Source: Gammaproteobacteria bacterium
Lineage (GTDB): Bacteria > Pseudomonadota > Gammaproteobacteria > Pseudomonadales > Pseudohongiellaceae
DNA: 13,176 nucleotides
Assembly: GCA_003514305.1 (NCBI GenBank)
Contig: DORE01000242.1
Coordinates: 22,424 to 35,599, forward strand
Reading direction: 5' to 3'
The notes below the pieces were generated by a model. It ran no database searches and was not told the DNA's origin. It worked only from the letters and a program-made list of their open reading frames with translations. The position numbers were made by a program, and so were the translations under genes. Shown here in pieces: positions 1-6,751 of this stretch. The first letter of the stretch is position 1, and each line of letters opens with the position of its first letter.

Positions 1-97
1 CCCTGGCATCGCCGGGGCCAAGCCAGGGCGCCGAAAAGGCAAGTATCGGAGCTGTTAATAACACGCTCGCAGACAAGATAGTTGTAAGGCGTCGCAT
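1..97 (-). CDS. Exported protein, 5' end only; possible capsule-assembly Wzi family
   Basis: Only the first 32 codons (ATG at 97-95) lie in the window; the reading frame is open to the edge. The N-terminus begins MRRLTT, then has a hydrophobic stretch (about residues 5-20) and a likely signal peptidase I site near LAFSA-PW, so the product should be exported. The mature start PWLGPGDAR resembles the N-terminus I recall for Wzi-family outer-membrane capsule-assembly proteins, which anchor or help export surface polysaccharide. It starts 23 nt after the stop of the sugar transferase gene on the same strand and is probably in the same operon, which fits a capsule or exopolysaccharide role. No good Shine-Dalgarno is visible. 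The signal peptide is seen directly; the family is a guess from about ten residues. Confidence 0.55.
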   Translation of the reverse strand, partial: MRRLTTILSASVLLTAPILAFSAPWLGPGDAR

Positions 98-120
98 TGA
101 TATAAGCCGAGAAGGTCTGG

Positions 121-1596
121 TTAATAGATGTCTTTCGAGATGAGCGTCAAGGGCGTTTTTATAAGAATCTTGATATCCAACCACAAACTCCAGTGGTTGA
201 TGTAATCAAGGTCAAGCTCAACACGCTTCTGCATTTTATCGATGGTTTCTGTTTCGCCGCGGCACCCGCTAATCTGGGCTAGGCCCGTTATGCCCGGCTT
301 GATGCGGTGCCGCGCCATGTAGGCAATGATCTTGTCGGAATAATAGTCATTATGGGCAATGGCGTGGGGCCGGGGGCCTACCAGAGACATATCACCTTTG
401 AGCACATTGAATAGCTGCGGGAGTTCATCAATAGAAGAGCGACGGAGGAACCCGCCTACCGGCGTTACACGGGGATCGTCTTTGGTAGCCTGTTTGACTT
501 TTTGATCGTCGTGCACACGCATTGAACGGAACTTAAGTACTTCTATGATATTGCCGTTCCAGCCATGGCGTTTCTGCCGAAAAAGTACAGGGCCGGGAGA
601 TGACAACTTCACGGCGACCGCTACAGTAAGCAATAACGGGCTGAGAATCAGTATTCCTGCAAGCGCAAGGGCTCTGTCCATCATTGACTTGAAAAAGGCG
701 CTACCGGGGTAGGAGGTGAGCGGACTTTCATTCAGATTGATGGCCGGCATGCCGCCGAGGTTGTAGATGCTGTGATTCAGTAGCTTGAGATTGGCAAAGT
801 CCGGCACCCAAACCACATCGACACTTGCATCCAGAAGGTCTACGTAGAGGCCTTCAATCTGGTCGGTTTCCCGGGCAGGCAGAGCGATATAGACCCTGCT
901 CACGGAGTTGTCGCTAATTACAGAGCGAAGCTGGCTCACTGTACCTAAAGTCGGAAAATAAGTGGTTTGCCCGGCATCCTCGCATGGCAACTCGTCATCG
1001 AGGCAAACCATGCCAATCATCGCCTCTTTTCTCTCATAACGAAGCTTGGAGGCGAGTGTTAGAGCAATGTCGCCACATCCGATTATGATCGAAGCATTGG
1101 CAAATCTGTGCCGCTTATCAATACGACGCAACACCTTGTGGATCGGTACAAATGCCAGAACTTGAAATGCAAAGCCCATCAACACCCATTGCAGAACAAC
1201 TTCTCTCGAGTAACTTTCACTGGTTTTAGTAACGAACGCAATAAAAGCCAGGCCGGCAATTAAAGTAGACCACGCTGCAAGTATTCGCGCGACTCCAACC
1301 AGATAACCGTTTCGGATGCTGTACGCCCGAAAAAAGGCAAAAACCGGAATCGCTAGCAATGAAGACACTACAGCGAGCATCCGATAGTGTGAGTCAACAT
1401 TGTCGCCAGCTTTTTCTGTGGCCAGCCAAACGAGCAGACCACACTGAACAATCGTCGCCACCGCCCAATGCAGCCAAAACGCAAGCTGAACCCGGCCGTT
1501 GGACTGAGGAGCCAAAGGAAACTCGTGAGTCCGCTTGTTCAGCGACACCCTGTTAAGGGAGCCGCCAGGAGATTGAATTCGGGACATGTCATTCAT
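121..1596 (-). CDS. Undecaprenyl-phosphate sugar phosphotransferase (WcaJ-type polyprenol PGT)
   Basis: The 491-aa product should transfer a sugar-1-phosphate, typically glucose or galactose, from a UDP-sugar to undecaprenyl phosphate at the inner membrane. This is the first step of capsule, exopolysaccharide or O-unit synthesis. The N-terminal third carries several hydrophobic segments (about 38-60, 73-90, 100-122, 133-152). A Rossmann-like CoA_binding_3 region follows (GCGDIA at 173-178). The catalytic bacterial sugar transferase domain fills the C-terminus: a membrane re-entrant helix (about 305-335), KFRSMR 355-360, the Asp-Glu pair D390-E391 in [14 protein letters not shown] 407-412 and KPGITGL 433-439. 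Length and layout match WcaJ/PssY-like enzymes (TIGR03023 type). ATG at 1596 is used; a second ATG three codons in is also possible. Neither has a well-spaced Shine-Dalgarno. An ops element lies 19 nt upstream, so RfaH control is expected. The exact sugar cannot be told. Confidence 0.93.
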   Translation of the reverse strand: MNDMSRIQSPGGSLNRVSLNKRTHEFPLAPQSNGRVQLAFWLHWAVATIVQCGLLVWLATEKAGDNVDSHYRMLAVVSSLLAIPVFAFFRAYSIRNGYLVGVARILAAWSTLIAGLAFIAFVTKTSESYSREVVLQWVLMGFAFQVLAFVPIHKVLRRIDKRHRFANASIIIGCGDIALTLASKLRYERKEAMIGMVCLDDELPCEDAGQTTYFPTLGTVSQLRSVISDNSVSRVYIALPARETDQIEGLYVDLLDASVDVVWVPDFANLKLLNHSIYNLGGMPAINLNESPLTSYPGSAFFKSMMDRALALAGILILSPLLLTVAVAVKLSSPGPVLFRQKRHGWNGNIIEVLKFRSMRVHDDQKVKQATKDDPRVTPVGGFLRRSSIDELPQLFNVLKGDMSLVGPRPHAIAHNDYYSDKIIAYMARHRIKPGITGLAQISGCRGETETIDKMQKRVELDLDYINHWSLWLDIKILIKTPLTLISKDIY

Positions 1597-1615
1597 TTAG
1601 ACTGAAAACTCTCAC

Positions 1616-1628
1616 GCACGCTACCGCC
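1616..1628 (-). promoter_or_regulatory. ops element (RfaH recruitment site)
   Basis: The minus strand reads GGCGGTAGCGTGC, identical to the canonical enterobacterial ops pause site that recruits RfaH to elongating RNA polymerase. It lies in the leader of the sugar transferase gene, 19 nt before its ATG and about 330 nt after the rfaH stop. Just upstream on the same strand is CCTGGT, loosely reminiscent of the upstream part of a JUMPstart sequence, but the full 39-nt JUMPstart is not present. The perfect match, correct strand, leader position and neighbouring rfaH make this a strong call. Confidence 0.93.
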
Positions 1629-1769
1629 CCACCGACCAGGGCCCAGTGTTTTAAGGTCATGAAATTAGGTTATCTATAAAGCGACAGGAAACAGGCAAAA
1701 GGAAGGGGACAACTGACTCCCAACTGTATCCTTGTCGGTAGATGAATGAACTGTTTCAGAAGCGTGACG

Positions 1770-1797
1770 ATTTTACGGCAATGTCTATGACAAGCAA
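1770..1797 (-). promoter_or_regulatory. Candidate sigma-70 promoter for the surface-polysaccharide operon
   Basis: On the minus strand a TTGCTT -35 box (1797-1792) is separated by 16 nt from a TAAAAT -10 box (1775-1770). The -10 matches TATAAT at five of six positions; the -35 matches TTGACA at three. Transcription would start near 1763 and give a leader of roughly 165 nt with the ops element near its end, as RfaH control requires. Another weak AT-rich candidate (TATAGA at about 1672-1677) lies closer to ops. Read-through from cysQ-rfaH is an alternative. Confidence 0.35.
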
Positions 1798-1961
1798 GTG
1801 ACAAAAAGTCTGACGCACGAGTTTCAAGGAGTTGCGGTGGTAAAGAATTGTTAAAGTGACGCAGATGCAACTATTTTTGCACAGGAGACACTATTGGCGG
1901 GACAAACATCCATCCAAAAAGCTCTTTGTCAGCGGCCTCAAGCGTCAGCCCCTGGCGGAAA

Positions 1962-2444
1962 CTAAGAGGATTTCAGGGCAGAAACCGGAACTTTTACTCT
2001 TTGCCGCTTTTGCATAAAGTTAATGAGCACTATAGCTCGCGCTTCACCATCATACGCCTGAAAAATGGCATTGATGCCTTCAAACGGGCCTTCGTTCAGC
2101 TGCACGGACTGGCCGGGCTTGATGCCACCCTGCTCTGCCACTGAATCCAGACTGTTTTTTACGTGCTGGATGACCTCGTCGCTGATAGTCGCGGGCGTGT
2201 TGGCAAAACTGACAATCCGCAGAACACCGCGGGTCGAACTCAGTTTTGCCCATCGGGGATCGCTCTGTTCTAAATTCACGAACAAATAGCCGGGGAACAA
2301 GGGCTCCAGTTTGTTTATGCGCTTGCCAGCTCTGACCTTCTCCACCGAAATTTTCGGGTAAAAGCAGACGACGTCTTGATTCTGAAGGTGGTTTAGGGCT
2401 CTGTCGCCCTGAGCGGGTTTGTGCTGGAGTGCGTACCATGTCAT
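1962..2444 (-). CDS. rfaH: Transcription antiterminator RfaH (NusG paralogue)
   Basis: The 160-aa product (E. coli RfaH has 162) should bind RNA polymerase paused at ops sites, suppress pausing and Rho termination, and recruit ribosomes to long surface-polysaccharide operons. The NGN domain spans about residues 1-100, with SVEKVRAGKR 33-42, EPLFPGYLFV 47-56 and TRGVLRIVSF 71-80. A short linker leads to the KOW/C-terminal domain (about 108-160) with GPFEGINAIF 119-128 and DGEAR 132-136. Residues matching the E. coli interdomain contacts E48, R138 and F130 are present as E47, R136 and F128, so the autoinhibited, fold-switching state is probably retained. ATG at 2444 lies inside the cysQ stop (ATGA overlap), which suggests translational coupling. 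The 19-base-distant ops of the downstream operon is the obvious target. It is clearly RfaH rather than NusG because of its length and motif pattern. Confidence 0.95.
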   Translation of the reverse strand: MTWYALQHKPAQGDRALNHLQNQDVVCFYPKISVEKVRAGKRINKLEPLFPGYLFVNLEQSDPRWAKLSSTRGVLRIVSFANTPATISDEVIQHVKNSLDSVAEQGGIKPGQSVQLNEGPFEGINAIFQAYDGEARAIVLINFMQKRQRVKVPVSALKSS

Positions 2445-3217
2445 GGCTGCGGAATATACCAGCTTCCTGCCGCAATGAAATAAGGATTTAACACATCTTG
2501 TTTACCATATTTCAAAGGTTTGCCATCCACCGTTTGAACTTTCCCTCCGGCCGCCACCAGCACCGCCTGCGCGGCGCCTGTATCCCACTCGCAGGTTGGC
2601 CCCATACGTGGATATATATCAGCGTGCCCCTCGGCAATACGGCAAAACTTCAACGAACTGCCAGCCTGCACCAGTTCGTGCTCACCGAGCTTATCGATAA
2701 ACGCTCTGGTTTCCGGGTTCAGGTGGTTCTTGCTGGCTACCACGCGTTTCACGTCTCTGGGCTCCGCCACCCGAATTCTGTGAACTCTGCCGGTGCGATC
2801 ACGCATATGGGCGCCCTCACCGACCACACCCCAGTAGGCCTCTTTCAAAGCCGGAGCTATGACCACACCCATAACGGGCTCACCATCTTCAATCATGGCG
2901 ATGTTGACCGTGAACTCCCCTGTACGCTGGGTAAAGTCCTTGGTGCCGTCCACGGGGTCCACCAGCCAGAACCGGCGCCAGTGCTTGCGCTCTTCCCAGG
3001 GAATATCTTTGCCCTCTTCCGAAAGGATCTGGATATCCCGGCTGATGCTGCGCAGGCCGTGAGTGATAATGTCGTGGGCAGCGGTGTCTGCAGCTGTGAT
3101 GGGCGAATCGTCTGCTTTGTAGCTCACCTTGAAATCAGACTGGTAGATATGCAGCACTTTTTCGCTGGCCTCGTCTGCTACCTTGATGACGTCCGGGAGT
3201 ATGGAGCTGTAATGCAT
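2441..3217 (-). CDS. cysQ: 3'(2'),5'-bisphosphate nucleotidase CysQ
   Basis: The 258-aa product belongs to the lithium-sensitive, Mg-dependent inositol monophosphatase-like phosphatase family. It should hydrolyse 3'-phosphoadenosine 5'-phosphate (pAp, a by-product of sulfate assimilation) to AMP in the cytoplasm or at the inner membrane. Metal-binding motifs are complete: D44 in TAADTAAH, EEG 67-69, DPVDGTKDF 87-95 and WDTGAAQAV 211-219. The length fits CysQ (about 246-270 aa). The start ATG at 3217 has AGGA about 10 nt upstream. The gene heads a cysQ-rfaH pair with a 4-nt overlap, and is divergent from the MBL ribonuclease gene. No sulfur genes are nearby. A general inositol-phosphatase (SuhB) assignment is less likely because the motif spacing and the YPRMGPTCEWDTGAAQAV region are CysQ-like. 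Confidence 0.93.
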   Translation of the reverse strand: MHYSSILPDVIKVADEASEKVLHIYQSDFKVSYKADDSPITAADTAAHDIITHGLRSISRDIQILSEEGKDIPWEERKHWRRFWLVDPVDGTKDFTQRTGEFTVNIAMIEDGEPVMGVVIAPALKEAYWGVVGEGAHMRDRTGRVHRIRVAEPRDVKRVVASKNHLNPETRAFIDKLGEHELVQAGSSLKFCRIAEGHADIYPRMGPTCEWDTGAAQAVLVAAGGKVQTVDGKPLKYGKQDVLNPYFIAAGSWYIPQP

Positions 3218-3307
3218 GCCGTTCGCTTCCTGCTTCAGATCAAAACGTTATGAACTATGATTGGTAATAGTAACACTCCCTTAACAAAGAACCAGAAGGA
3301 CGCCACT
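3218..3307. promoter_or_regulatory. Divergent intergenic region between cysQ and the MBL gene
   Basis: This 90-nt gap must hold promoters or leaders for both divergent genes. The middle (about 3246-3290) is AT-rich. On the minus strand TTGTTA (rc of 3282-3287) could be a -35 box, but no good -10 sits at the right distance. On the plus strand TAATAG at 3267-3272 is a weak -10 candidate. A clear AGAAGGA ribosome binding site occurs at 3293-3299. Promoters are expected here but I cannot fix them. Confidence 0.4.
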
Positions 3308-4669
3308 ATGAAACTTCGCTTCCTTGGAGGCACAGGCACAGTTACCGGCTCCCGCTACCTGCTCTCCGACGACAAGCACCGGGTACTGGTGGACTGTGGC
3401 ATGTACCAGGGCGTAAAAACCCTGCGCCGGCGCAACTGGGCGAAGTTTCCGGTGGATCCATCCACCATTGATGCGGTGGTGCTCACCCATGCCCATATTG
3501 ATCATTCTGGCTATCTACCAGCCCTGGTGAAAAACGGCTTTAAAGGCAAAGTTTACTGCACCAAGGCCACCCATGAACTGTGCAAGGTTCTGCTGCCGGA
3601 TGCCGGCTTCCTTCAAGAGGAAGATGCCAAGTATGCATTCCGCAAGAAGTTCTCGAAGCACGAGAAGCCGGAGCCACTGTTTACCGAGAAAGATGCCTGG
3701 GAAGCCCTCAAGCATTTTGAATCCCTGCACTACCATGAAACGTTCGAGCCGGTGAAAGGGTTACAGGTAACCTTTACCCCGGCCGGGCATATCCTGGGTT
3801 CTTCCTGCGTGCATGTTCATCACCAGAGCGCAGACCGAACGGTTGTGTTCAGCGGAGACGTCGGTCGACAGAACGATATCATCATGCGGCCACCGGAGCC
3901 GCTGCAAGAGGCTGATGTGCTGGTGTGCGAATCTACCTACGGCGATCGAGCTCATGGAGAGACGGACCCGGAAGCGGAATTGGCCGAAATCATCACGAAG
4001 ACGGCGGGGCGCGGCGGAATCGTGCTTTTACCAGCCTTTGCCGTTGGCCGCGCGCAGATGCTGCTCTATGTGATTCACAAGATCATGAGTGACGGGAAGA
4101 TTCCCAAGCTTCCCGTGTTCCTGAACAGCCCGATGGCCATCAAGGCTACGGAGATCTTTTGCAAGCATCATAAGGAGCACAAGCTCAACGCCGCTCAGTG
4201 TGAGCTGATTGATGAGAAAACCACGTTTGTTCGCAAGGTGGAAGAGTCCATTGAATTAGACGCCGTGCGTTATCCCTGCGTGATTATTTCTGCCAGTGGT
4301 ATGGCCAGTGGTGGACGGGTGCTGCACCACCTGAAAACATTGCTACCCAATCCGCGAAACAGCATTGTTTTTGCTGGTTTCCAGGCACCCGGTACCCGTG
4401 GAGATGCATTGGTGAATGGCGCGGAATCAGTGAAGATTCATGGCGAGCATTGGCCGGTTAAGGCCGAGATTCATAATCTGGATTCGCTTTCTGCGCATGG
4501 GGATTATAACGAGATTCTGGCGTGGCTTGAGCAAGGCTCGCTCAAGCCGGAAAAGGTTTACGTCACTCACGGAGAGCTGGTTGCGAGTGACGTTATGCGC
4601 AAGAGAATTCGTGACAAATTCGGCTGGGATGTTGAGGTGCCGGAGTTGTTTGAAGAGGTGGAGGTTTGA
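3308..4669 (+). CDS. MBL-fold/beta-CASP metallohydrolase, probable RNA-processing exonuclease (YSH1/CPSF73-like)
   Basis: The 453-aa product should be a zinc-dependent ribonuclease of the cytoplasm. The metallo-beta-lactamase motifs are intact: HAHIDHSG 61-68, H161 in GHILGSS and D184 in SGDVG. They are followed by ESTYGDR 208-214, a beta-CASP insert (about 215-370) and the C-terminal motifs SAHGD 395-399 and THGE 420-423. This order matches the bacterial YSH1/CPSF73-like group (COG1236). I chose ATG at 3308, which has AGAAGGA 8 nt upstream; the longer frame from 3257 adds 17 residues without a ribosome binding site or family similarity. It is transcribed alone, divergent from cysQ and convergent with a pilin gene that ends 11 nt beyond its stop. 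The physiological RNA substrate is unknown, and I see no specific link to pili or capsule. Confidence 0.92.
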   Translation: MKLRFLGGTGTVTGSRYLLSDDKHRVLVDCGMYQGVKTLRRRNWAKFPVDPSTIDAVVLTHAHIDHSGYLPALVKNGFKGKVYCTKATHELCKVLLPDAGFLQEEDAKYAFRKKFSKHEKPEPLFTEKDAWEALKHFESLHYHETFEPVKGLQVTFTPAGHILGSSCVHVHHQSADRTVVFSGDVGRQNDIIMRPPEPLQEADVLVCESTYGDRAHGETDPEAELAEIITKTAGRGGIVLLPAFAVGRAQMLLYVIHKIMSDGKIPKLPVFLNSPMAIKATEIFCKHHKEHKLNAAQCELIDEKTTFVRKVEESIELDAVRYPCVIISASGMASGGRVLHHLKTLLPNPRNSIVFAGFQAPGTRGDALVNGAESVKIHGEHWPVKAEIHNLDSLSAHGDYNEILAWLEQGSLKPEKVYVTHGELVASDVMRKRIRDKFGWDVEVPELFEEVEV

Positions 4670-4704
4670 GCCTCCAGACCTCAGCTCTCAGCACAACCTG
4701 GAGG
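4659..4704. terminator. Possible convergent hairpins at the MBL/pilin 3' junction
   Basis: TGGAGG (4659-4664) can pair with CCTCCA (4671-4676) across a 6-nt loop that contains the MBL stop codon. CCTCCAG (4671-4677) can alternatively pair with CTGGAGG (4698-4704). The stems are mutually exclusive and no T-tract follows on either strand, so intrinsic termination is doubtful. The structure sits exactly where two converging genes meet. Confidence 0.25.
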
Positions 4705-5139
4705 CAGATACGTTGCGTTCCAGTCAGCCGCACCAGCTGGATCTATCACGCATGTCCAGACACCGGAAACATTTCGAGCAAACCGAACAACAGCGCCTGA
4801 CACAGCGGGGTGAGCATTGCCTCCCAGTGTCACCTGCATATGCCCCGAACCGTCACTGTTCAAAACACTTATATTTGTAGAGGCGTTGCCGGTCGTAAGG
4901 TCCGACGGGATGTAACCGAGGCTGGCATTGGTGACGTTACCCATCTGTGATACGCGCTCTTCAAACCCGGTTTTCAATGCCGAGAGTTCTCCAACCACGC
5001 GAGATATCTGACTTTTCGGGACGAACTCTCGATAGACAGCGATAGCGCTGGCAGAAATAATCCCAAGAATTGCGACCACGATCATCAACTCAATCAACGT
5101 AAAACCGCGCTGACTGCGGCAAGGAAAATCTACTACCAT
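4681..5139 (-). CDS. Type IV pilin, second PilA-like paralogue
   Basis: The 152-aa product is a type IV prepilin. A 12-residue leader ends in RG, followed by [14 protein letters not shown] with mature Phe1 (residue 13) and Glu5 (residue 17), which suits cleavage and N-methylation by PilD. A two-cysteine C-terminal loop (C130, C149) and a terminal serine (S152) match the pilA paralogue at 8624-9082; the two proteins share about 62 of 152 positions without gaps, including VTLGGNA at 104-110. Mature residue 22 is Ala where the paralogue and most type IVa pilins have the kink proline. It lies at the end of the minus-strand block, 87 nt after the 500-aa ligase gene. It has its own sigma-54 promoter, and GGAG lies 10 nt before the ATG. 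It could be an alternative major pilin, a phase or condition-specific pilin, or an accessory subunit. Confidence 0.92.
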   Translation of the reverse strand: MVVDFPCRSQRGFTLIELMIVVAILGIISASAIAVYREFVPKSQISRVVGELSALKTGFEERVSQMGNVTNASLGYIPSDLTTGNASTNISVLNSDGSGHMQVTLGGNAHPAVSGAVVRFARNVSGVWTCVIDPAGAADWNATYLPPGCAES

Positions 5140-5182
5140 ATTTGCGTTACTCCAATCCGGAAGTTCTTATCTTTCATGGAAT

Positions 5183-5200
5183 ATGCAAGACATCCGCCAA
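5183..5200 (-). promoter_or_regulatory. Sigma-54 (RpoN) -24/-12 promoter of the second pilin gene
   Basis: The minus strand reads TTGGCGGATGTCTTGCAT. It has the invariant GG (5198-5197) and GC (5186-5185) separated by exactly 10 nt, and the flanking TTGGC and TTGC match the consensus TTGGCAC-N5-TTGC well. Transcription would start near 5173, leaving a leader of roughly 34 nt before the ATG at 5139. Its place in the 87-nt gap immediately upstream of a pilin strongly supports the call. Regulation by the PilS/PilR system is inferred from how other pilA genes work. Confidence 0.78.
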
Positions 5201-5226
5201 CTCTAATGGACATTAAGAGATACAGC

Positions 5227-6729
5227 CTAGGGTGTATCTGTCCTGGGGAAATAACCGTGGTACCAGAACCGGGGGAAGTAGGCATTTGCGGGCTGCTCAA
5301 GATAGACCGGCAAATCTCTCACCATGGCCTGGTGATACTGATACACTCCGCTCAGCCACCAGAGCGACATAGCTGACACGATAAACAAACAACAAAAAGT
5401 CCATGCCGGATAACGGCGAACCATGCCAGAGCGCCCCTTATTCAGCGCACTCTGAGGTGACTGGAGCATTGCATAGAATACTATTAGCACGAACAGCCCG
5501 ATTAGCATTGACGCTGGAGCAACAAAAACAGCTGAAATACTCGCGTGGCATAACGCGCTTGCGACTGAGACTGTAACGCCACAAAGAACTACCTCATCTC
5601 TGGAGCGTGCGTTGACTCCCATTAAATTGCGCAACTTAAACAACCTGTGTGCCATCCAGGCGAACATTCCAAAGATGAGGCAAACAACTAACCAGCCGTA
5701 CTCGGCGGCCCACATCAGGTACATGTTGTGAGGGTGACCGAAAGCTTTACTGCCCCTGTAGGCCTCGGTCAGGGGCTCATGAGTCAACCAGGCTTGTGGC
5801 CCCTGTCCAAACGGAAAGCTCTGGAGACTCATAGCAAATGCTTCCTGCCATAATACCCAGCGCCCCGAACTCCCTATTGACAGCTCACGTCCCTCGAAAC
5901 TTACGCCCAGTAGAGCCGGCATCAGGCCGGATAGAACGAGCCAAAAAATTCCACCACAGAGGAGAAGCAGACCAAACAACTTTAACCATGGTAAAACCGC
6001 ATGACGAAATATCACGAACGCACAAACGGTACCTACGAGCAAACTGACCACAGTCCCTCTTGCCGAGGACAGAAGAATCATCCAGATCCAGATCGCGCCT
6101 CCAAGCACCACCAAAAGCACCCAGAGCCTGCTCCGGCGAGCTAGCCCATTTATCAGCGCTAGAGGCAACAAGGGCAGCAGCCAAGTTGCAACTTGACTCC
6201 AGTACCGGATATTGACGAAGCCCCAGGGAAGGTGGTCTGCGATTTTTACATCGCGATCGCTCAGAGAAAATCCATAATAATTAAGAGACATGGCCCCATA
6301 CAGGGCGACGCATGCTCCCAAAATGACCGACATGGGCTCAAGGAGCGATTTCAAAGAGAGGCTCTTCCCAAGTAAGCCACCAAACAGAACTATACAGCCC
6401 AGAAACCCAACATATAGCCCAGGCTCGATCCACCTAAAATGACTATTCGAAATAAACGCATGGGCAAAAATTAAACCCCCAATACTCAAAACCATGGTAA
6501 GGGGCCAAAGATTCTCTTCAATAAATCCCGGGGTCGCCAAAAAGGCCCAAGCCCCTAACACGCCTAACAGAACGATCAGGACGCAAAGGAAGCTCCGCTG
6601 GATTGAAAAGCCCCCGGATGGAAACGGAAGTAAACTGCCGAAAAGACTTAAGGCGACAGCAATCACGAACAAGAAACAGAAGAAGAGTCCAAAAAGACGT
6701 CGCTCGGCATGACTTCTTGTATCTAACAC
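5227..6729 (-). CDS. O-antigen ligase/Wzy-superfamily membrane protein, candidate TfpO-type pilin O-oligosaccharyltransferase
   Basis: The 500-aa product is a polytopic inner-membrane protein with about ten hydrophobic segments. A Wzy_C-type periplasmic region (about 275-345) contains SSGRWVLWQEAF, FPFGQGP and GHPHNMYL 331-338; the histidines here correspond to the catalytic or substrate-binding site of the superfamily. SARG 222-225 is also typical. The family includes O-antigen ligases (WaaL), polymerases (Wzy) and protein O-glycosyltransferases (PglL, TfpO). The C-terminus is short, unlike the neighbouring PglL-like protein. Translation starts at GTG (6729), with GGGGAG 5 nt upstream, 22 nt after the stop of the 597-aa ligase gene, so the two are surely co-transcribed. 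A pilin gene follows. That context favours transfer of a glycan to pilin, but an oligosaccharide polymerase role is equally compatible with the sequence. Confidence 0.85.
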   Translation of the reverse strand: MLDTRSHAERRLFGLFFCFLFVIAVALSLFGSLLPFPSGGFSIQRSFLCVLIVLLGVLGAWAFLATPGFIEENLWPLTMVLSIGGLIFAHAFISNSHFRWIEPGLYVGFLGCIVLFGGLLGKSLSLKSLLEPMSVILGACVALYGAMSLNYYGFSLSDRDVKIADHLPWGFVNIRYWSQVATWLLPLLPLALINGLARRSRLWVLLVVLGGAIWIWMILLSSARGTVVSLLVGTVCAFVIFRHAVLPWLKLFGLLLLCGGIFWLVLSGLMPALLGVSFEGRELSIGSSGRWVLWQEAFAMSLQSFPFGQGPQAWLTHEPLTEAYRGSKAFGHPHNMYLMWAAEYGWLVVCLIFGMFAWMAHRLFKLRNLMGVNARSRDEVVLCGVTVSVASALCHASISAVFVAPASMLIGLFVLIVFYAMLQSPQSALNKGRSGMVRRYPAWTFCCLFIVSAMSLWWLSGVYQYHQAMVRDLPVYLEQPANAYFPRFWYHGYFPRTDTP

Positions 6730-6751
6730 AACCTCTCCCCTTTAGATTACT

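Larger units (their letters stand above)
1597..1961. other. Intergenic leader region between rfaH and the sugar transferase gene
   Basis: This 365-nt stretch holds the ops element and the candidate promoter listed separately. No convincing intrinsic terminator follows rfaH: a GC-containing segment then AAAGAGCTTTTT is present about 30-50 nt after the stop, but no clean stem adjoins it. Co-transcription of rfaH with its target operon therefore cannot be excluded. The only sizeable open frame here (minus strand 1670-1870) lacks a ribosome binding site and any recognisable feature, so I treat it as non-coding. Confidence 0.6.

Noticed and set aside
1..28. Inverted repeat CCCTGGC / GCCAGGG at the left edge
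   Set aside because: It falls inside the coding start of the exported protein and has no T-tract; probably a chance feature of GC-rich codons.
1616..1654. Full JUMPstart sequence around the ops
   Set aside because: Only the ops part is a clear match; the upstream portion shares just a few bases with the 39-nt JUMPstart consensus.
1670..1870. Small minus-strand open frame of 66 codons between rfaH and the sugar transferase
   Set aside because: No ribosome binding site, no recognisable feature, and it overlaps the likely promoter and leader.
2498..3253. Long plus-strand open frame of 251 codons antisense to cysQ
   Set aside because: It mirrors cysQ, which has complete catalytic motifs; the antisense frame has no recognisable domain and runs across the divergent gap.
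3257..3307. Upstream ATG that would extend the MBL protein by 17 residues
   Set aside because: No ribosome binding site precedes it and the extension is polar and unlike the family; the ATG at 3308 has a strong AGAAGGA and starts the fold directly.
4440..4880. Plus-strand open frame of 146 codons spanning the MBL 3' end and the pilin 3' end
   Set aside because: It overlaps two well-supported genes out of frame or antisense, is rich in Arg and Ser as shadow frames often are, and shows no domain.
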